Assembly: GCA_016858145.1 (NCBI GenBank)
Contig: JAEHOE010000059.1
Location: 62,001-126,000, forward strand
From: Edaphochlamys debaryana
Lineage: Eukaryota > Chlorophyta > Chlorophyceae > Chlamydomonadales
Length of the DNA stretch: 64,000 nt
Reading direction: 5' to 3'
Translations under genes and position numbers: made by a program
The notes under the pieces: model-generated
Told to the model about the DNA's origin: nothing
The model's database searches: none
Seen by the model: the letters and a program-made list of their open reading frames with translations, nothing else
In this document: positions 36,601-47,707 of the stretch, piece by piece
Position numbering within the stretch: the stretch's first letter is position 1
How the letters are laid out: every line of letters begins with the position of its first letter

Positions 36601-39600
36601 ACCCCGCCCCTCTCCCTACTCCCCTCACGCGCACCCCCCCGGCCCCAGCCCACGCCGTCATCAAGGCCCTGCTCCTCTCCCTGCCCCGCCGCCCCGCCTC
36701 CTCCACCTCCGCCTCCACCTCCTCCCCCGCCACGGCCCCCTACGCCCCTGTGTATGCCGCCCTGGACGCCCTCCGCCCCGGCCCCGCGCTCCCGCACGCC
36801 CTCACGGCCCTGGGGGCCCTGCCCTGGGAGGGCCTAGATAGGCTGGCAGAGGGGACCACGGTAGGAGGGAGGGAGGAAGGGAGGGGGAAGGGGGGATTGG
36901 GGAAGGGGGGATTGGGGAAGGGGGGATTGGGGAAGGGGGGGGAAGGCGAAGGGGAAGGGGCTGGGGGCCCTGCAGAGGGCACGACGGTAGGAGGGAGGGT
37001 TGTGTGTGGGTTGGTTGGGATAGGGGCGGGGTTGCGGCTGCGCAGATGGCAGGCGGGCGGCGTGGCGGTTAGCGGGCGGGAGGGGTTGGTAGAGAGGCGG
37101 CGGGGGTGCGGAGTGGACGAGGGAAGGGGCGTGAGAGTTGCTTGGATGTTTGGGCTAATGAGCTTGCCGGGAATGTTTATTCTCCTTTAAATGGTGGAAA
37201 CAATATCACTGTTCCGCTTTGGAACCAAGCCTAACACCTGTTACGCCTCTGTTGCCGGGACTGATCGCGTCAAGCCCCCAATCCCTTCACCGCGGCCCCC
37301 CCCCCCCCATCCCACCCCACCAGGGCTCGACCACGCCGTCAGCATCGCCCTCGCCCTCGCCCTCGCCTCCGCCCTCCGGAACCTCGGGAACCACCGGCTC
37401 GACCACCGACTCCATTGGATCCGGATCCGGATCGGGATCCGGGTCTGGGTCTGGGCCTGGATCCGGGCCCGGATCTGGGCCCGCCGCCACTACCTCGCCC
37501 TCTCCGCCGCCCCCGCCGCCTGCCCCCACCGCCCTCACCCAACTGCCTACCGCCCTGTCCTCCGGGACTGCCCAGGTGGGGTTTCGGCGACCCCAGTACA
37601 GCACCTTGCCCTGGGGGACTCAGAGGGTGGGGACGGAAGGGCGCCTCCCTGGGTGCACCGGCTTACCTCCCCTCGCTGCCCCTCACCTGCATCCCTCCAC
37701 TTGCAAACGCACTCCCGCACTGCTCATCACTCCTCCCCCCGCCCCCGCCCCTCACTCGCTAGCCCCGTTGCCTCGCCTCCCCCATCCTGATCCCCGTGTG
37801 CTCCCCCCCCTTACAACCTTACCCCCTCTCCTCGCTCCTTACCCTCCTCCGCCCCTCCCCCCCCCCTCTCCCCCCCTCCCCCCCCTCAGCTCCTCGACGG
37901 CATCCCCCCCGGCGCCCCCCTGGGTCGCTCCTGGACCGCCTCCACGTACGCCCTCTTCGGCAACACGTCCTTCCCCCTCGCCATGGGGTCCACGGACAAG
38001 GTGGGGCCGGGGGGGGGGGGAAGGGGGAGGGGGAGGGGGAGGGGGAGGGGATGGGGAGGGCGTGCGGCAGGGGTCAGAGCGAAGGCGCCGTGGAAGTGGG
38101 GCCTCCCGCCCCTTTCCAACCTCTTCTATCCCTATCCAATCCCTCTCTGACCCCCCTTTGCTCCCCCTTTTCCCCTCCCCCCCGTCCCTCAGGTGCCCCA
38201 GCCCGTGGCGGTGGCCTCGGCCCCCACCACGGGGGGGCGGGTGCTGGCGTTTGGCCACGAGGGCATGTTCACAGGCAGGGGGGGGAGAGGGCGGGGGCAA
38301 GGAAGAAGGGGGCCGGGAAGGGGGCCGGAGGGGGGAAGGGACCCTGAGGACCCTTGGCCTTGGAGCATGGCCTGATGTAGGCACTCATCAGGGGATTGGG
38401 GTGGGGAGAAAGGGACCCGGCAGCAGCCCGTGTTTAGGTTGGGGGTCGGGTGTGCGAGCCAGACCGGCGAGGGCTTCACGCCGTCATCCTTGCGCCCCGG
38501 TCCGCTTCCTCACCCCCCGCCCCCCGTACGCCCCCCTGTGTCGCCGTGCCGTACGCCGTCGGCCGTACAGGGTGCTGCGCCACGAACGACAGCGTTGACC
38601 GCATGGCGGTCAACGGCATGCTGTGGCTGGGCTACGCGGGGGAGCGCAGCACGGGCGACGTGCTGCGCGTGGGCCACATCACGGGCATCGCAGGCGCAGC
38701 ACAGCTGACGGCGGTGGGTCGTGCGTCCCTTCCTTGCCGTACACCATAATCCTTGCCGGCTTATCTGCCCTCCCTCACGCCAACACGGAAACGTCTAGAC
38801 CCTCTTGTCCACCCCCGTTCCGCGCTCGCTCTCCCCACCCCCCTCCCCACCCACAGGCCATCCGTGCCCGCGCCCCCGCCCTGTCCAACGTCACCTTTGC
38901 CTCCGTTACACTGGACGCATTCGCCAACACCTCCTCGCCAGGTACGGCAAGTACGGCTGCATCTCTGCCGTACGCCGTACACAGTTCCTGGCACATGCGG
39001 TCCCCGTCTGCCGTCTGCCGTCTGCCTTCCACCCCCCAGCCCTGGACGTCCTGTTCATCACCACCTGTGTCACATACCGCCTCCCCCCCCCCGCCTCAAC
39101 CCCTCTGCCCCCCCCTTACCTCTCTCCTCCCCCTCCCCCTCCCCCTCCCCCTCCCCCCCGCCCAGCCTTCGACATCCTCGTCATCACCACCTACGCCACA
39201 TACACAGACGCCCACGCGGCAGCCATCGCGGCCTTCCTGCGGCTGCCGCGGAGGGGCCTGCTGGTGCTGGGTGAGGGCGGGGGGGGGGGTATGGGGGGAT
39301 TTTGGAGGGGGCTGGGAGGGCGTGTGTGTGTATTGGGCGTGTGGCACTGGTGCCGGGGCAGGGGCCTGCTGGTGCTGGGTGAGGGCGGGGGGGGGGGTGG
39401 TATGCTGTGGTGGGAGAGGGTCTGCATGGCACGCCCTGGCCTGGGAACTCAGGGGGCGGGGCGACAGTGGGGCAGGGTCTTGGGGAGGTGACCGGTGCGC
39501 GTTTTTGCCGGGCCCGTGGGAGCCAACCGGCATTGTCATGCCCCTTACCCTCCCCATCCTCCATCCCAGAACGAAGGGGGGCCGCCGGAGCGCTCCGCCG

Positions 39601-42600
39601 CCCGAGCGTCCCAACTCGTGCCAACCGGCAGTCTCATCACCCTCCTCCCCCCCCTTCCCCCGCCCCTTCCCCCCCCCCAGGCCACGCCTGGTACTGGGGC
39701 TACTCCCACGACAACGTCTTCACGCAGCTCTCACTGACCAAGGTGGGGGCTAGAGGATAGTGGGGTCGTCAGGACTGGAGGGTGGGGGCCGCGGAGATGC
39801 GAGGCGTAGGGGCGTGCCGCCTTCGGTAAGGCTGGGGTGTTGGAAGACGTGTGTCCGACGAGATAGGCAGTAATCCTGTGCAGTAAAAGCGCGTGGAGGC
39901 CTCCCCGCCGTCCGCGCTTCCATCCGTGCCCGCAACCCTCCTGCCGTACAGATCACGTGGCCGTTGGGATTCACCGTACTCACCGGTTCCATGAGCGGCT
40001 TCCAGGTAGGCTGCATGTGGGGGGGGGAGAGATGGTACATTCCGTACGGTCATTGCACGCCCCTTACCTTGTACCCCACCCGTCCTTCCTCCCGATTCCC
40101 AACGGTCCACTCCCCACCGCACCCCCAACCGCCAGGCCCCGGTCAACGACACCGTCCTGCCCGACTGGGCCTGGTACAACGTCCGCTACGCAACGGTACG
40201 GCGCTGTGTGCAGTGCGCTGTCGTACAGTGCACGGCGAGCCTCCTTACGATGGGCCCCATGTCTCCCCCTCCTTACGTCTCCTCCCCTCTCGCCTTTGTC
40301 CCTCCTCAACCCCACCCCCCACACTCCGCCCCCCCCACCCCCCAACCCCCCAGGAGCGAGTGCTCGCTGCCGCCCAGGGCGGGGAGGCCCTGGACCGAAA
40401 CAAGTCAGCACTGAGTGAGTCTTTGCGCCAGTCGCCATCCCCCATTACATACACCCGTGCGGAATGAATTCATGTACCCATAACCTGTTTGAGTGTCTCC
40501 GACCGCATGCACTCTAAAGCCCGTCTGTTCCTCAGTTATCGTCTCACTTTTCCCCTCCCCCCCTCCCCCCTCCCCTTTCTCTCCTCCCCCCCCCCCCCCA
40601 GTCAACCAGGGCCTCACCACGCTCCTCTCCGCGCTGCCCCCCCGCTCCACCGCCGCCACGTCAGCCCTGCTGGCGCCCGTGTGGGCCGCCCTGGACGCAG
40701 TGGCGGCGGCCGCCACCCCCGGGCTGGTGGTGGGGCCGGGCAGCCCCTTTGTGGTGGCCAATGCGAGCATGGCGGACGTGCTCAAGGTGGGGGGGGCGGG
40801 AGGGGGCGGAGGGGGGTGGGAGGGCGCGGCTGTGGGGAGTCGAAGTTGTAAGCTTTTCTGTCATCGCCACCTGCAAGCGTGTGAGCCGGAGAACCAAAGG
40901 CCGTCATATGGCGCCCCTTCACACACCCTCCCTCCCTCTCTCCTCTGACTCCCCCCCCATCCCTCTCCCCCCCTGACAGGTCATGTTGGACGCATGGGCC
41001 GCCCGCAGCCCCGACGTCGCCAACCTCACCGCCTCCCCCTCGGCGCGCCTCTACCCGGGTCTGCCCCCCGAGGGCGCCCCCCGCACCTCCGTCTCCGTGA
41101 CCCTGTCCCTGGCCAACCCCGTGCGGCCCAAGAACCTGGTGGGGGGCCAAGGGGGGAAGGTTGGGGGTTTGGGGGGAGGGAAGGTGGAAGAAGCTAGGGG
41201 CGAGGGGGAGAGGGGAGGGTTGGCAGGGGGGCGGGTAACCCATCTCTCCGCCTCCCGTTTCCTCCCTTTCCCCCCCGCCCCCCCCAGCAACTCCCCTGGT
41301 TCGGGGCCGACGCCTGGCGCTCCACGGGGGCCGACGCCATACACACACAAGCCCTCCTCAACCCCCCCTTTCCCCCCTTCCCCCCCCGCCCCCCCGGCCC
41401 CCGCCCCCCCCAGCAACTCCCCTGGTTCGGAGCCGACGCCTGGCGCTCCACGGGTGCCTACGCCGCCCCGGGGGAGGCGGTGGCGGTTGGGGTGGGTTCG
41501 GCGGCGGCCGTGAACGCGGGCATCCGGCTGCAGGTGGGGAGGGAGGAGGGAGGGGGCGGAGGGGGCTGCCAGGGCGTGTGTGTGTATCGGGGAGGGCAGG
41601 CCAACGTGCGTGTGGCTGGCCCGCTGCACTCCCTCAGACTGCCCCCCTCCAAGCCCTCCCCCCCCCAATGCCCCCGAATGCCCACATTGACGACCCCTGG
41701 CAGCGCCTGTCCACCCCTCCCTATCCCCCCTCCTCCCCCCTCCTCCCCCCTTCCCTCAACCCCTCTCATCCCCTCCCCTGCCCTCATCCCCCCCCCTTAA
41801 TGCCCCCCCCCCCAAGATCGGGTCCCACACCGATGATCTCACCCGCAAGGACGCCTGGCAGCGCCTGCCCACCCTCGTGTCCCGCTTCCCCATCGCCGCG
41901 ACCAACCTCACCATCGGGTCCCCCGTGGGGGGGCTCATCTTTGTGTTGGTGCCCAAGGATGCCAACATCAGCGACGTGACGGTGGGGGTCGGGGGGCGGA
42001 GGGGGGTTCGGGCGTGTGTATGTGCGTGTCACGGCTCCCCGGAGGGGTCCTCATCTTTGTGTTGGTGCCCAAGGACTCCAACATCAGTGACGTGATGGTG
42101 GGGGTCGGGGGGATGGAGGGGGGTGCGGGTGTGTGTATGTGGGGGACTGGAGGGGTGGGGCAGGGGCGGGTTGTGCTTGCGTGCAACTGCAGCCTCTGCC
42201 CAGTGACGGTGGGATGGGGGCGGAGGGGGGGCGGAGGGGGGGGCGGAGGGGGGTTCGGGTGTGTTTGGCAATGCGGTTCGGGTGTGTGTATGTGCGTGTC
42301 ACGGCTGCCCCGTAGGCCGTGACGGTGGGACGGGGCGGAGGTGGAGGGGTTCTGCTTATGTGTGTGTAAGCAGTAGGGCGGGGGCCTTCTAGGGGGGGAA
42401 ATCGTTCCGTGCTGGAACCCTTTCTGCCCCTTCCGCATGTGGGGGACTGGAGGGGTGGGGTGGGGGCGGGTTGGCCTTGCAAACGCAGCGTTCCGGGGTC
42501 TGGGGCCCCCCTTCCCTGACGTCCCCTCCTTACCCTTTCCCCCACGCAGTTCACCTTCTCCAATGTGATCCGGTCGCCGCTGTTCCAATTGGGGATTACG

Positions 42601-45600
42601 GACGTGGTGAGGAGGGGGGCGGACAAGGGTGCGGCCCTGAAGAGAGGGTGCCGTGTGGAGAGGGCCAAGGCGATCCCGCTGAGTCCCTGCCCTTTCATTC
42701 CTTCATTCCAACCCCTCTGCCCTCCTTTCAACCCTTCCCCCTCCCACCCACACCCCAGGCCTCCTGGAACGCGACGGGCCGCTTCGCCCCCGCCCCCTGG
42801 GCCGAGCTGGACAGCGGCAAGATGATCCTCATGCTGCCCTCATCGGTGAGGGGGGAGGGGGGGGAGGGAGGGGGGGCGGGAGGGGGGGGGGGGGAGGGGG
42901 GGGGATGAGGGGGAAGGGGGACGAGGCAAGATGATCCTCATGCTGTCCTCATCGGTGGGGGGGTGGGGGAGGGGGGGCGGGAAGGGGTCTGTTGGGCTCG
43001 GTCGGGCAAACCAGGCTCAATCCATCCTGCGGTCTGTTGCTCCGCTGTAATTTCAGCCGGCGTCTGTGTCTGACGCTCGTTCTCTGACGGCCCCCTCTCT
43101 CAGCGCAACCCTCCCCCCCCTTCCCTCACTGCCTCTCTTCCCTCAACTCCCCCCCCCCCTCCCACTCTTCACCCAAACCTCCCTCCCCTCCTTTCCCCTT
43201 CCTCTGACCCCCCCCCCCCCCCTCGACCTCCCCCCCTCAAGGTGGTGCGCAACATGACCGACCCCACCGCCCTCATGCAGCACTGGAACAAGGTGGGCCC
43301 GGGCGGGCCCAGGGTGGGCCTGGGGGGGCCCGGTCGGGGCCCGGTTGGGGCACGGAGGTTACCACCCGAAGGTCATGGATGGCCAACACCCCCCCATTCC
43401 CCATGGATGCACTCCCCCTTGCCCCAAGCGACCTTTCCCCCCTTAACCCCTTATCCCCCCCTGACAGGTTATGGACGGCCAGCGCTGGATCTGCAACCTC
43501 CCCGACAACCGAGCAGGTGAGCGGCGGTCGTTGTTTAGTGGTTGAATCGCGTTGCAGGTTGTACACAGTACCCCTCACTCACTCACTACAGTCACCCCCC
43601 CCCCCTCGCGTGTGATGACCACCTTAACCGCCCCAACCCCTTCTGCACACCTCCCGCCACCTCCCGCCACCTTGCCCGCCCCCTCTCCCCCCCCCTCTCA
43701 CCCCCCCCCCCCGAAGAGCGCTTCCTTGTCGATGTGGACATCAGTGCGGGGTGGATGCACAGCGGCTACCCCATCATGGCGTACGACCAGCCGGGCGTGC
43801 ACAAGGTACGGCAGTACGGCAGTGCGGCGCACGTGCTGTGATGCCGTTATTGCCGTACGCGCAAGCAATCAAGGAGCTCGCCTCATGCATGCGGCGTGCG
43901 TGCGTGCTGATGTCAGCCTCCACCACTGGGGCCACATCGTGCCTGTCCCCCTGCCGCTGCCCTTTTACACACCCCAACACCCCACCTCCCACATAACCGC
44001 TCCTTTCCGCCCCCTGCCCGCATCCCCCCCTCCAACCCCCCACCCCCCCTCCCCCTCAGGAGCTGACCTCGCTGACTCAGCTGCAGACCAAGGGTGCCTG
44101 GGGGCCGTACCACGAGATCGGGCACAACCACCAGTGGACGGTGAGGGGTTTAGGGGGTTTAGAGCTTAGAGGTTTTAAAAAGGATTGAGGGGGCCAAAAC
44201 CACCAGTGGACGGTGAGGGTGGTGAGGGTTTGGAAGTTGGGGGATTGGGGGCTGGTGCTCAGGCGGGAGGCGCCTTACACAACGACTGATGATTCCCTCG
44301 CCCTCGTTCCCCCCCCCCCAGGACATGCAGTGGAGCCCCCCCCCTTGGTCCTCCGCCTGTGCCCCACGCCAATGTCTATGACTGACGACCCCCTTGCCCT
44401 ACCCCACCCCCTCCCTACCCCCTCTCAATCCCTCCCCCCCCCCCCCAGGACATGCAGTGGAGCGGCACGGGCGAGGCTTCCAACAACGTGTTCACCGTGT
44501 ACGGCCTGGTGAGGGGGGGGGAGTAAGGGGGGGAGGGGGGATCGAGGGGGGGGTCAAGCCACGTGCTGGGTGCAGGGCACGTTGGGTGTACGGCCTGGTG
44601 AGGGGTCTGGGGGTGGAGAGGGGACTGCAGGGAGGGGAAGAGGGGCAGAAGAACCCCTCGGCCCCGTTTCCCACTTCCCCTCCCTTGCCCCCACCGTCCC
44701 GCACCCTAACTTATAAACTCAACAATCAACTTATTGCCATTAGCGCAATTCCTAACTCGCTTCCCGTCCCCCCCGCCCCCCACCCCACACCCACACCCAT
44801 CCCCCAGGTCGTCACGGGCGTCCCCCCCGAGAACTGGGAGCACAAGTTCTACAACCTCTCCTTCGCGGAGCGCAACAGCACGCGTACGGCATACCTGTAC
44901 GGCAGCGGTACGACGTTCGCGTCCGACTGGAGCGTGTGGGTGGCGCTCGACACGTACATGACGCTGGCTGACTCATTCGGTTGGGCCTTTTACCGCGATC
45001 TGCACGCGGCGTACATGGCCCTGACGACGCCAACCCTGGTGAGGCGGGGGTGGGGGTGTGCGGGCGAAGGGGATCAGGACCGGACCGGACCAGACCGTTG
45101 TGCCGGACTGGGCCGGACCGGGTTGGGCTTTGGAAGGACCGGACTAGGCCGGAGCCTACGGTGCGGGGATCAGGACCGGACCGGACTGGACTGGACAGAA
45201 CAGGAGAGGACATGACAAGGCCGGACCGGACCAGACCGGGTTGGGCCTGGTTGGGCCGGACTGGGCGGGACTGGGCCCGACCGGGTTGGGTTTTGGAAGG
45301 ACCGGACTGGGCCGGAGCCTGCATGGCGCCGCCACAGTAACCCCCTCTCCCCTCACCCGTCACCCCTCACCCCTCCTCCCTCTCTTGCCCGCAGTCCGAC
45401 AAGATCCAGCTCTGGATCCAGATGACCTCCCGAGTGGCCAACCGCAATCTCATCCCCTTCTACACCAAGTGGAAGTTCCCCATTAGTCAGGTGCGCAGCA
45501 TGCGTGGCCCTTCGTGTATCTTAGGTGCGCCACGTGTCTTTTTGGCTCTTTACATTTGAGGGACCTCCAGCGTGGAGCAGTGACAGAGTAAAAGGTCAAC

Positions 45601-45903
45601 GCTCCCTGTGCATGAGGGGGGGGGGGGCGAGTGCTGGAGTATGAGCGCGCTGCCGTGTGCCCCGAGCCCCGCAGCCCAACACCCATCCCCCCCGTACCCC
45701 CACCGCACACAAGGGGCGACTCCGCCAAGCCTCCCTTCCCCAGCTGCTCCAACTCCCATCCCCACCCCACCCCCAACCCTCTTCCCACTAATTCCCCGGC
45801 CCCCCAACCCCAACACACACCCCCGCCCCAGAACACCACGGACACCATTGCGGCCCTGGGTCTTCCGGCGTGGGCGGAGGACCCCATGCAGGCCTACCCC
45901 TGA
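33606..45903 (+). CDS. Type II membrane-anchored M60-like zinc metallopeptidase with duplicated TCAF-like region
   Basis: 33 in-phase exons starting at 33606, 34228, 34881, 35202, 35501, 35889, 36129, 36410, 36649, 37324, 37890, 38193, 38571, 38857, 39166, 39681, 39952, 40136, 40354, 40602, 40980, 41414, 41817, 42550, 42759, 43242, 43468, 43717, 44060, 44449, 44808, 45395 and 45832; 1295 residues. A cytosolic tail of about 42 residues is followed by one membrane span (about 43-67). Two homologous extracellular halves follow (about 70-457 and 542-910), joined by a Ser/Pro/Gly linker; both carry FGHEGM-TGCC. The catalytic part (about 911-1295) has WRSTGAYAAPGEAV, IGSHTDD, GGLIFVLVP, APWAEL, VDVDISAGWMHSGYPIM and the zinc motif HEIGH (1134-1138) with a third-ligand glutamate candidate E1152 in GTGEASNN, fitting HExxHx(8-28)E. 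Known M60-like enzymes cleave glycoproteins such as mucins; an algal wall or matrix glycoprotein substrate is inference. Confidence 0.9.
34073..34103. repeat. GTCACGA heptamer, four tandem copies
   Basis: A short perfect tandem repeat in the first intron (33814-34227) of the metallopeptidase gene. Confidence 0.85.
35788..35834 (+). repeat. Copy of the 5' part of exon 35889-35945
   Basis: About 45 bp (CTGTTGCCCCTGGGTCTCAT and onward) repeat the exon's LLPLGLMVAPARTAT coding sequence with two mismatches, about 100 bp upstream in the intron. The CAG acceptor is lost in this copy. Confidence 0.85.
36861..37323 (+). other. Intron with GGGGATT repeats and a copy of the preceding exon end
   Basis: After the donor at 36860 come about four copies of a 16-bp GGGGAAGGGGGGATT-type unit (36888-36945). 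At 36966-37000 the exon end and donor (GCAGAGGG..ACGGTAGGAGG) recur with a few changes. An A/T-richer segment follows near 37170-37250. This intron marks the join between the two duplicated halves of the protein. Confidence 0.75.
37417..37482 (+). repeat. GGATCC/GGATCT hexamer repeat encoding a Gly-Ser linker
   Basis: Inside exon 37324-37575. The hexamers encode alternating Ser-Gly and Gly-Pro (SGSGSGSG, PGSGPG), forming a flexible linker between the two TCAF-like halves. Related GGATC hexamers occur at 19480-19620, 35341-35395, 48500-48550, 57441-57498 and 63126-63150. Confidence 0.8.
39035..39077 (+). repeat. Copy of acceptor and 5' edge of exon 39166-39270
   Basis: CAGCCCTGGACGTCCTGTTC here parallels CAGCCTTCGACATCCTCGTC at 39163. 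About 85% identity over ~42 bp including the acceptor. Confidence 0.75.
39361..39398 (+). repeat. Copy of the 3' edge and donor of exon 39166-39270
   Basis: GGGGCCTGCTGGTGCTGGGT plus the following G-rich intron start is repeated 108 bp downstream of the true junction, so this exon has duplicated edges on both sides. Confidence 0.85.
41281..41328 (+). repeat. Copy of acceptor and 5' edge of exon 41414-41533
   Basis: Identical to the real exon start (QLPWFGADAWRSTG) over ~46 bp except one base, including the CCCCAG acceptor. The copy then runs into an ATACACACAC box and C-rich tract. The 41414 copy is chosen because it continues to the donor at 41533 in phase. Confidence 0.85.
41982..42549 (+). 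other. Intron with duplicated exon end and a repeated 33-bp GTGTGTAT block
   Basis: 42043-42110 repeats the last ~55 bases and donor of exon 41817-41981 (GGGCTCATCTTTGTGTTGG region) with several substitutions. The block GTGTGTATGTGCGTGTCACG occurs at about 42013 and again at about 42282, each after GGTTCGGG or a close variant. The remainder is G-rich, ending in CCCACGCAG. Confidence 0.8.
42925..42960 (+). repeat. Copy of the 3' edge and donor of exon 42759-42845
   Basis: GGCAAGATGATCCTCATGCT then TCCTCATCG/GTGGGG, one substitution from the exon end, about 115 bp into the intron. Confidence 0.85.
44196..44605 (+). repeat. Three exon-edge copies around the zinc-site exons
   Basis: 44196-44219 repeats the end and donor of the HEIGH exon (ACCACCAGTGGACG/GTGAGG). 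44311-44336 repeats the acceptor and start of exon 44449 (CCAGGACATGCAGTGGAG). 44586-44605 repeats its end and donor (GTGTACGGCCTG/GTGAGG). The exons encoding both parts of the zinc site are thus flanked by duplicated splice sites. Confidence 0.85.
45071..45325. repeat. GGACC pentamer repeat, two larger units, in an intron
   Basis: The intron 45039-45394 holds ACCGGACCGGA-type repeats organised in two longer units, each containing TTGG(A/G)AGGACCGGACT and GGCCGGAGCCT. Confidence 0.8.
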
Positions 45904-45952
45904 GCGCCCCTGAGCCCCCCTGAGCCCCCCTGAGCCCCCCTGAGCCCCTGGG
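45901..45952 (+). repeat. TGAGCCCCCC decamer array starting at the stop codon
   Basis: Five near-perfect 10-bp copies, the first containing the TGA stop codon of the metallopeptidase gene. Further TGA triplets follow in the array. Confidence 0.85.
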
Positions 45953-47707
45953 CAAGGGGCGGAGGGGGGGGGAACCTGCCCTGAGCCACCCACTGCCGGA
46001 GGAGGAGGATCCAGCGGGCCCCTGCGGAGCGCTGACGGTGGGGATGGGTGGGTGGGTGGGTGGGCCTCTGGGGGAGCCTATCGTGGCATGGAGACTTGGG
46101 GAGGTGTGGGTCTCCGAGCGACCTCCCTGCCGGGGCTGTCAGGTCAGTTAGGCGGTCTTGCCGCGGCCTGGGGGTGGTAGAGGGCTCAGGTCTCGGTTCG
46201 GCGGCTTGACTGGGGGATGGGGACTTGCACGGGGATGGCATGCAGAGGCTGCGAATGAGGCAGCATGGGACCTGATGCCTTCAAAGAGGAATGCGCAAAA
46301 GCGGTCGAACTGCGGCCAAAATGCATTCATTACAGAGGCGGGGCGGTTGATGAAGATTGATGCCTCTCCTGGCGGTTGGCTCGGGCCTTGGACGAGCTGG
46401 GCCTGATGGATTGGCGCCCATGCACTAATGTATGGGATGCTCTGCCGTACATGCATGGATGATCCATTCATCCCGAATGAGAATTTGTGTGTTGTGCAAC
46501 GTCGCAAAGACGGAAGGGGGCAGGATCGAAAGGGGGCAGGATCGAAAGGGGAATGCGACTGCGTTTGAAACCATTTGGCTTGCTGTGGGGGCGGGACCTG
46601 TGCAAGGTCCGGTCTCAACCGCGTGGCCCTTTCTTGCTTGCTTTGAAGGGGATATGCAATGTGGAGATTAGTGCAGGCTTCTGTGTGGCATTGGAACTGT
46701 GTCTAGCCCTGTCCTACCGAGGGGCCCGTGGCATGCCATGGCGGGCAGTTGTTGCCCTCGACACTGGGGACTGGGCCCACCAATTGCGGTCAAAGACAGG
46801 CCGAAGAGGCCATGTCGCTGGGCTGCACAAATGGCATTTGGAGAACTGGTGACGACGAGGCGTCGGGTTGGACAGATCGCTGTGATGAGGCAGGGGTCGG
46901 CACAGGCGCGCGCGGTGTGTGCCCCGCAGGGGCTACACATGAAGCAAAGCTCGACCTGTCTAGCCCTCGCCCTGACTAGGGCATCGGGCCCAACTGGGCC
47001 CCGCCGAACGTGTCCAGACGCGCTGGCTCCCACCTTGGCTAGAGCCAGGTATAAGCCACTGACGGACGGTTCAGGCGGACCGGCGGGGTCCCGGGTCCAC
47101 CTGTACGGGCCCGTGTGCTGAGCTCCCGCAAGGAGCCCTCCGCGTGATCGAGTGGGGTATCGAGGGGCAGCGGCAAGGACCATCGCTCGCTGCTTATGCC
47201 TTTGACACACTGCCGCAGCCGACGACGTCAGCCACTGACGGACGGGTTAGGCTGACGGACTCGGGACACACGTGGGGGCGGTCGCGGTGCGATGGCCAGG
47301 GTTCGTGCCGCGTGATCAGGGCCAGTCCTGACGGTGAGCGATTGGCAGTAAACGCACTCTCTCACCCTCTGGACTTGCTGATTAATCGTACCCGTAGGTC
47401 ACAGTGCACAGTCTGGCGCATCAGCGTCGGGCTTCGAAACGCGGAATGCGGAGTGCTTTGACCAGAGCGCACCTGTTTCTTTTACCTGTCCTATGTAGAA
47501 CAAACATATGACTAGCAAACTGCGCCCGACTATGACAAGCGCCGAGCCCTGCGATGCCCGGGGCAGACATGAGGGCCCCTTCGGCTTCCTCTGCAGAGCC
47601 CGCGGCTCTTCCCTAGCAGGTCCTTAAGGGGCAGCAAGAAACGTTCGATGCCGGAGCTGGCAGCGACTCGGGCCAGACGCGGGAACTCGCGCCCGCGTCG
47701 CGCGCCC
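45904..47707. other. Intergenic between metallopeptidase and Pmp-like genes
   Basis: No gene is supported. Short local repeats occur: AGGGGGCAGGATCGAA twice near 46515-46545, and GCCACTGACGGACGG at about 47057 and 47230. I found no TGTAA on plus here, so the metallopeptidase polyadenylation signal is not located. A minus-strand frame at 46668-47210 is Cys-rich but has no recognisable motif. Confidence 0.45.

Noticed and set aside
46668..47210. Cys-containing minus-strand frame of 180 codons between the metallopeptidase and Pmp-like genes
   Set aside because: No recognised motif, no splice continuation and composition similar to flanking noncoding DNA.
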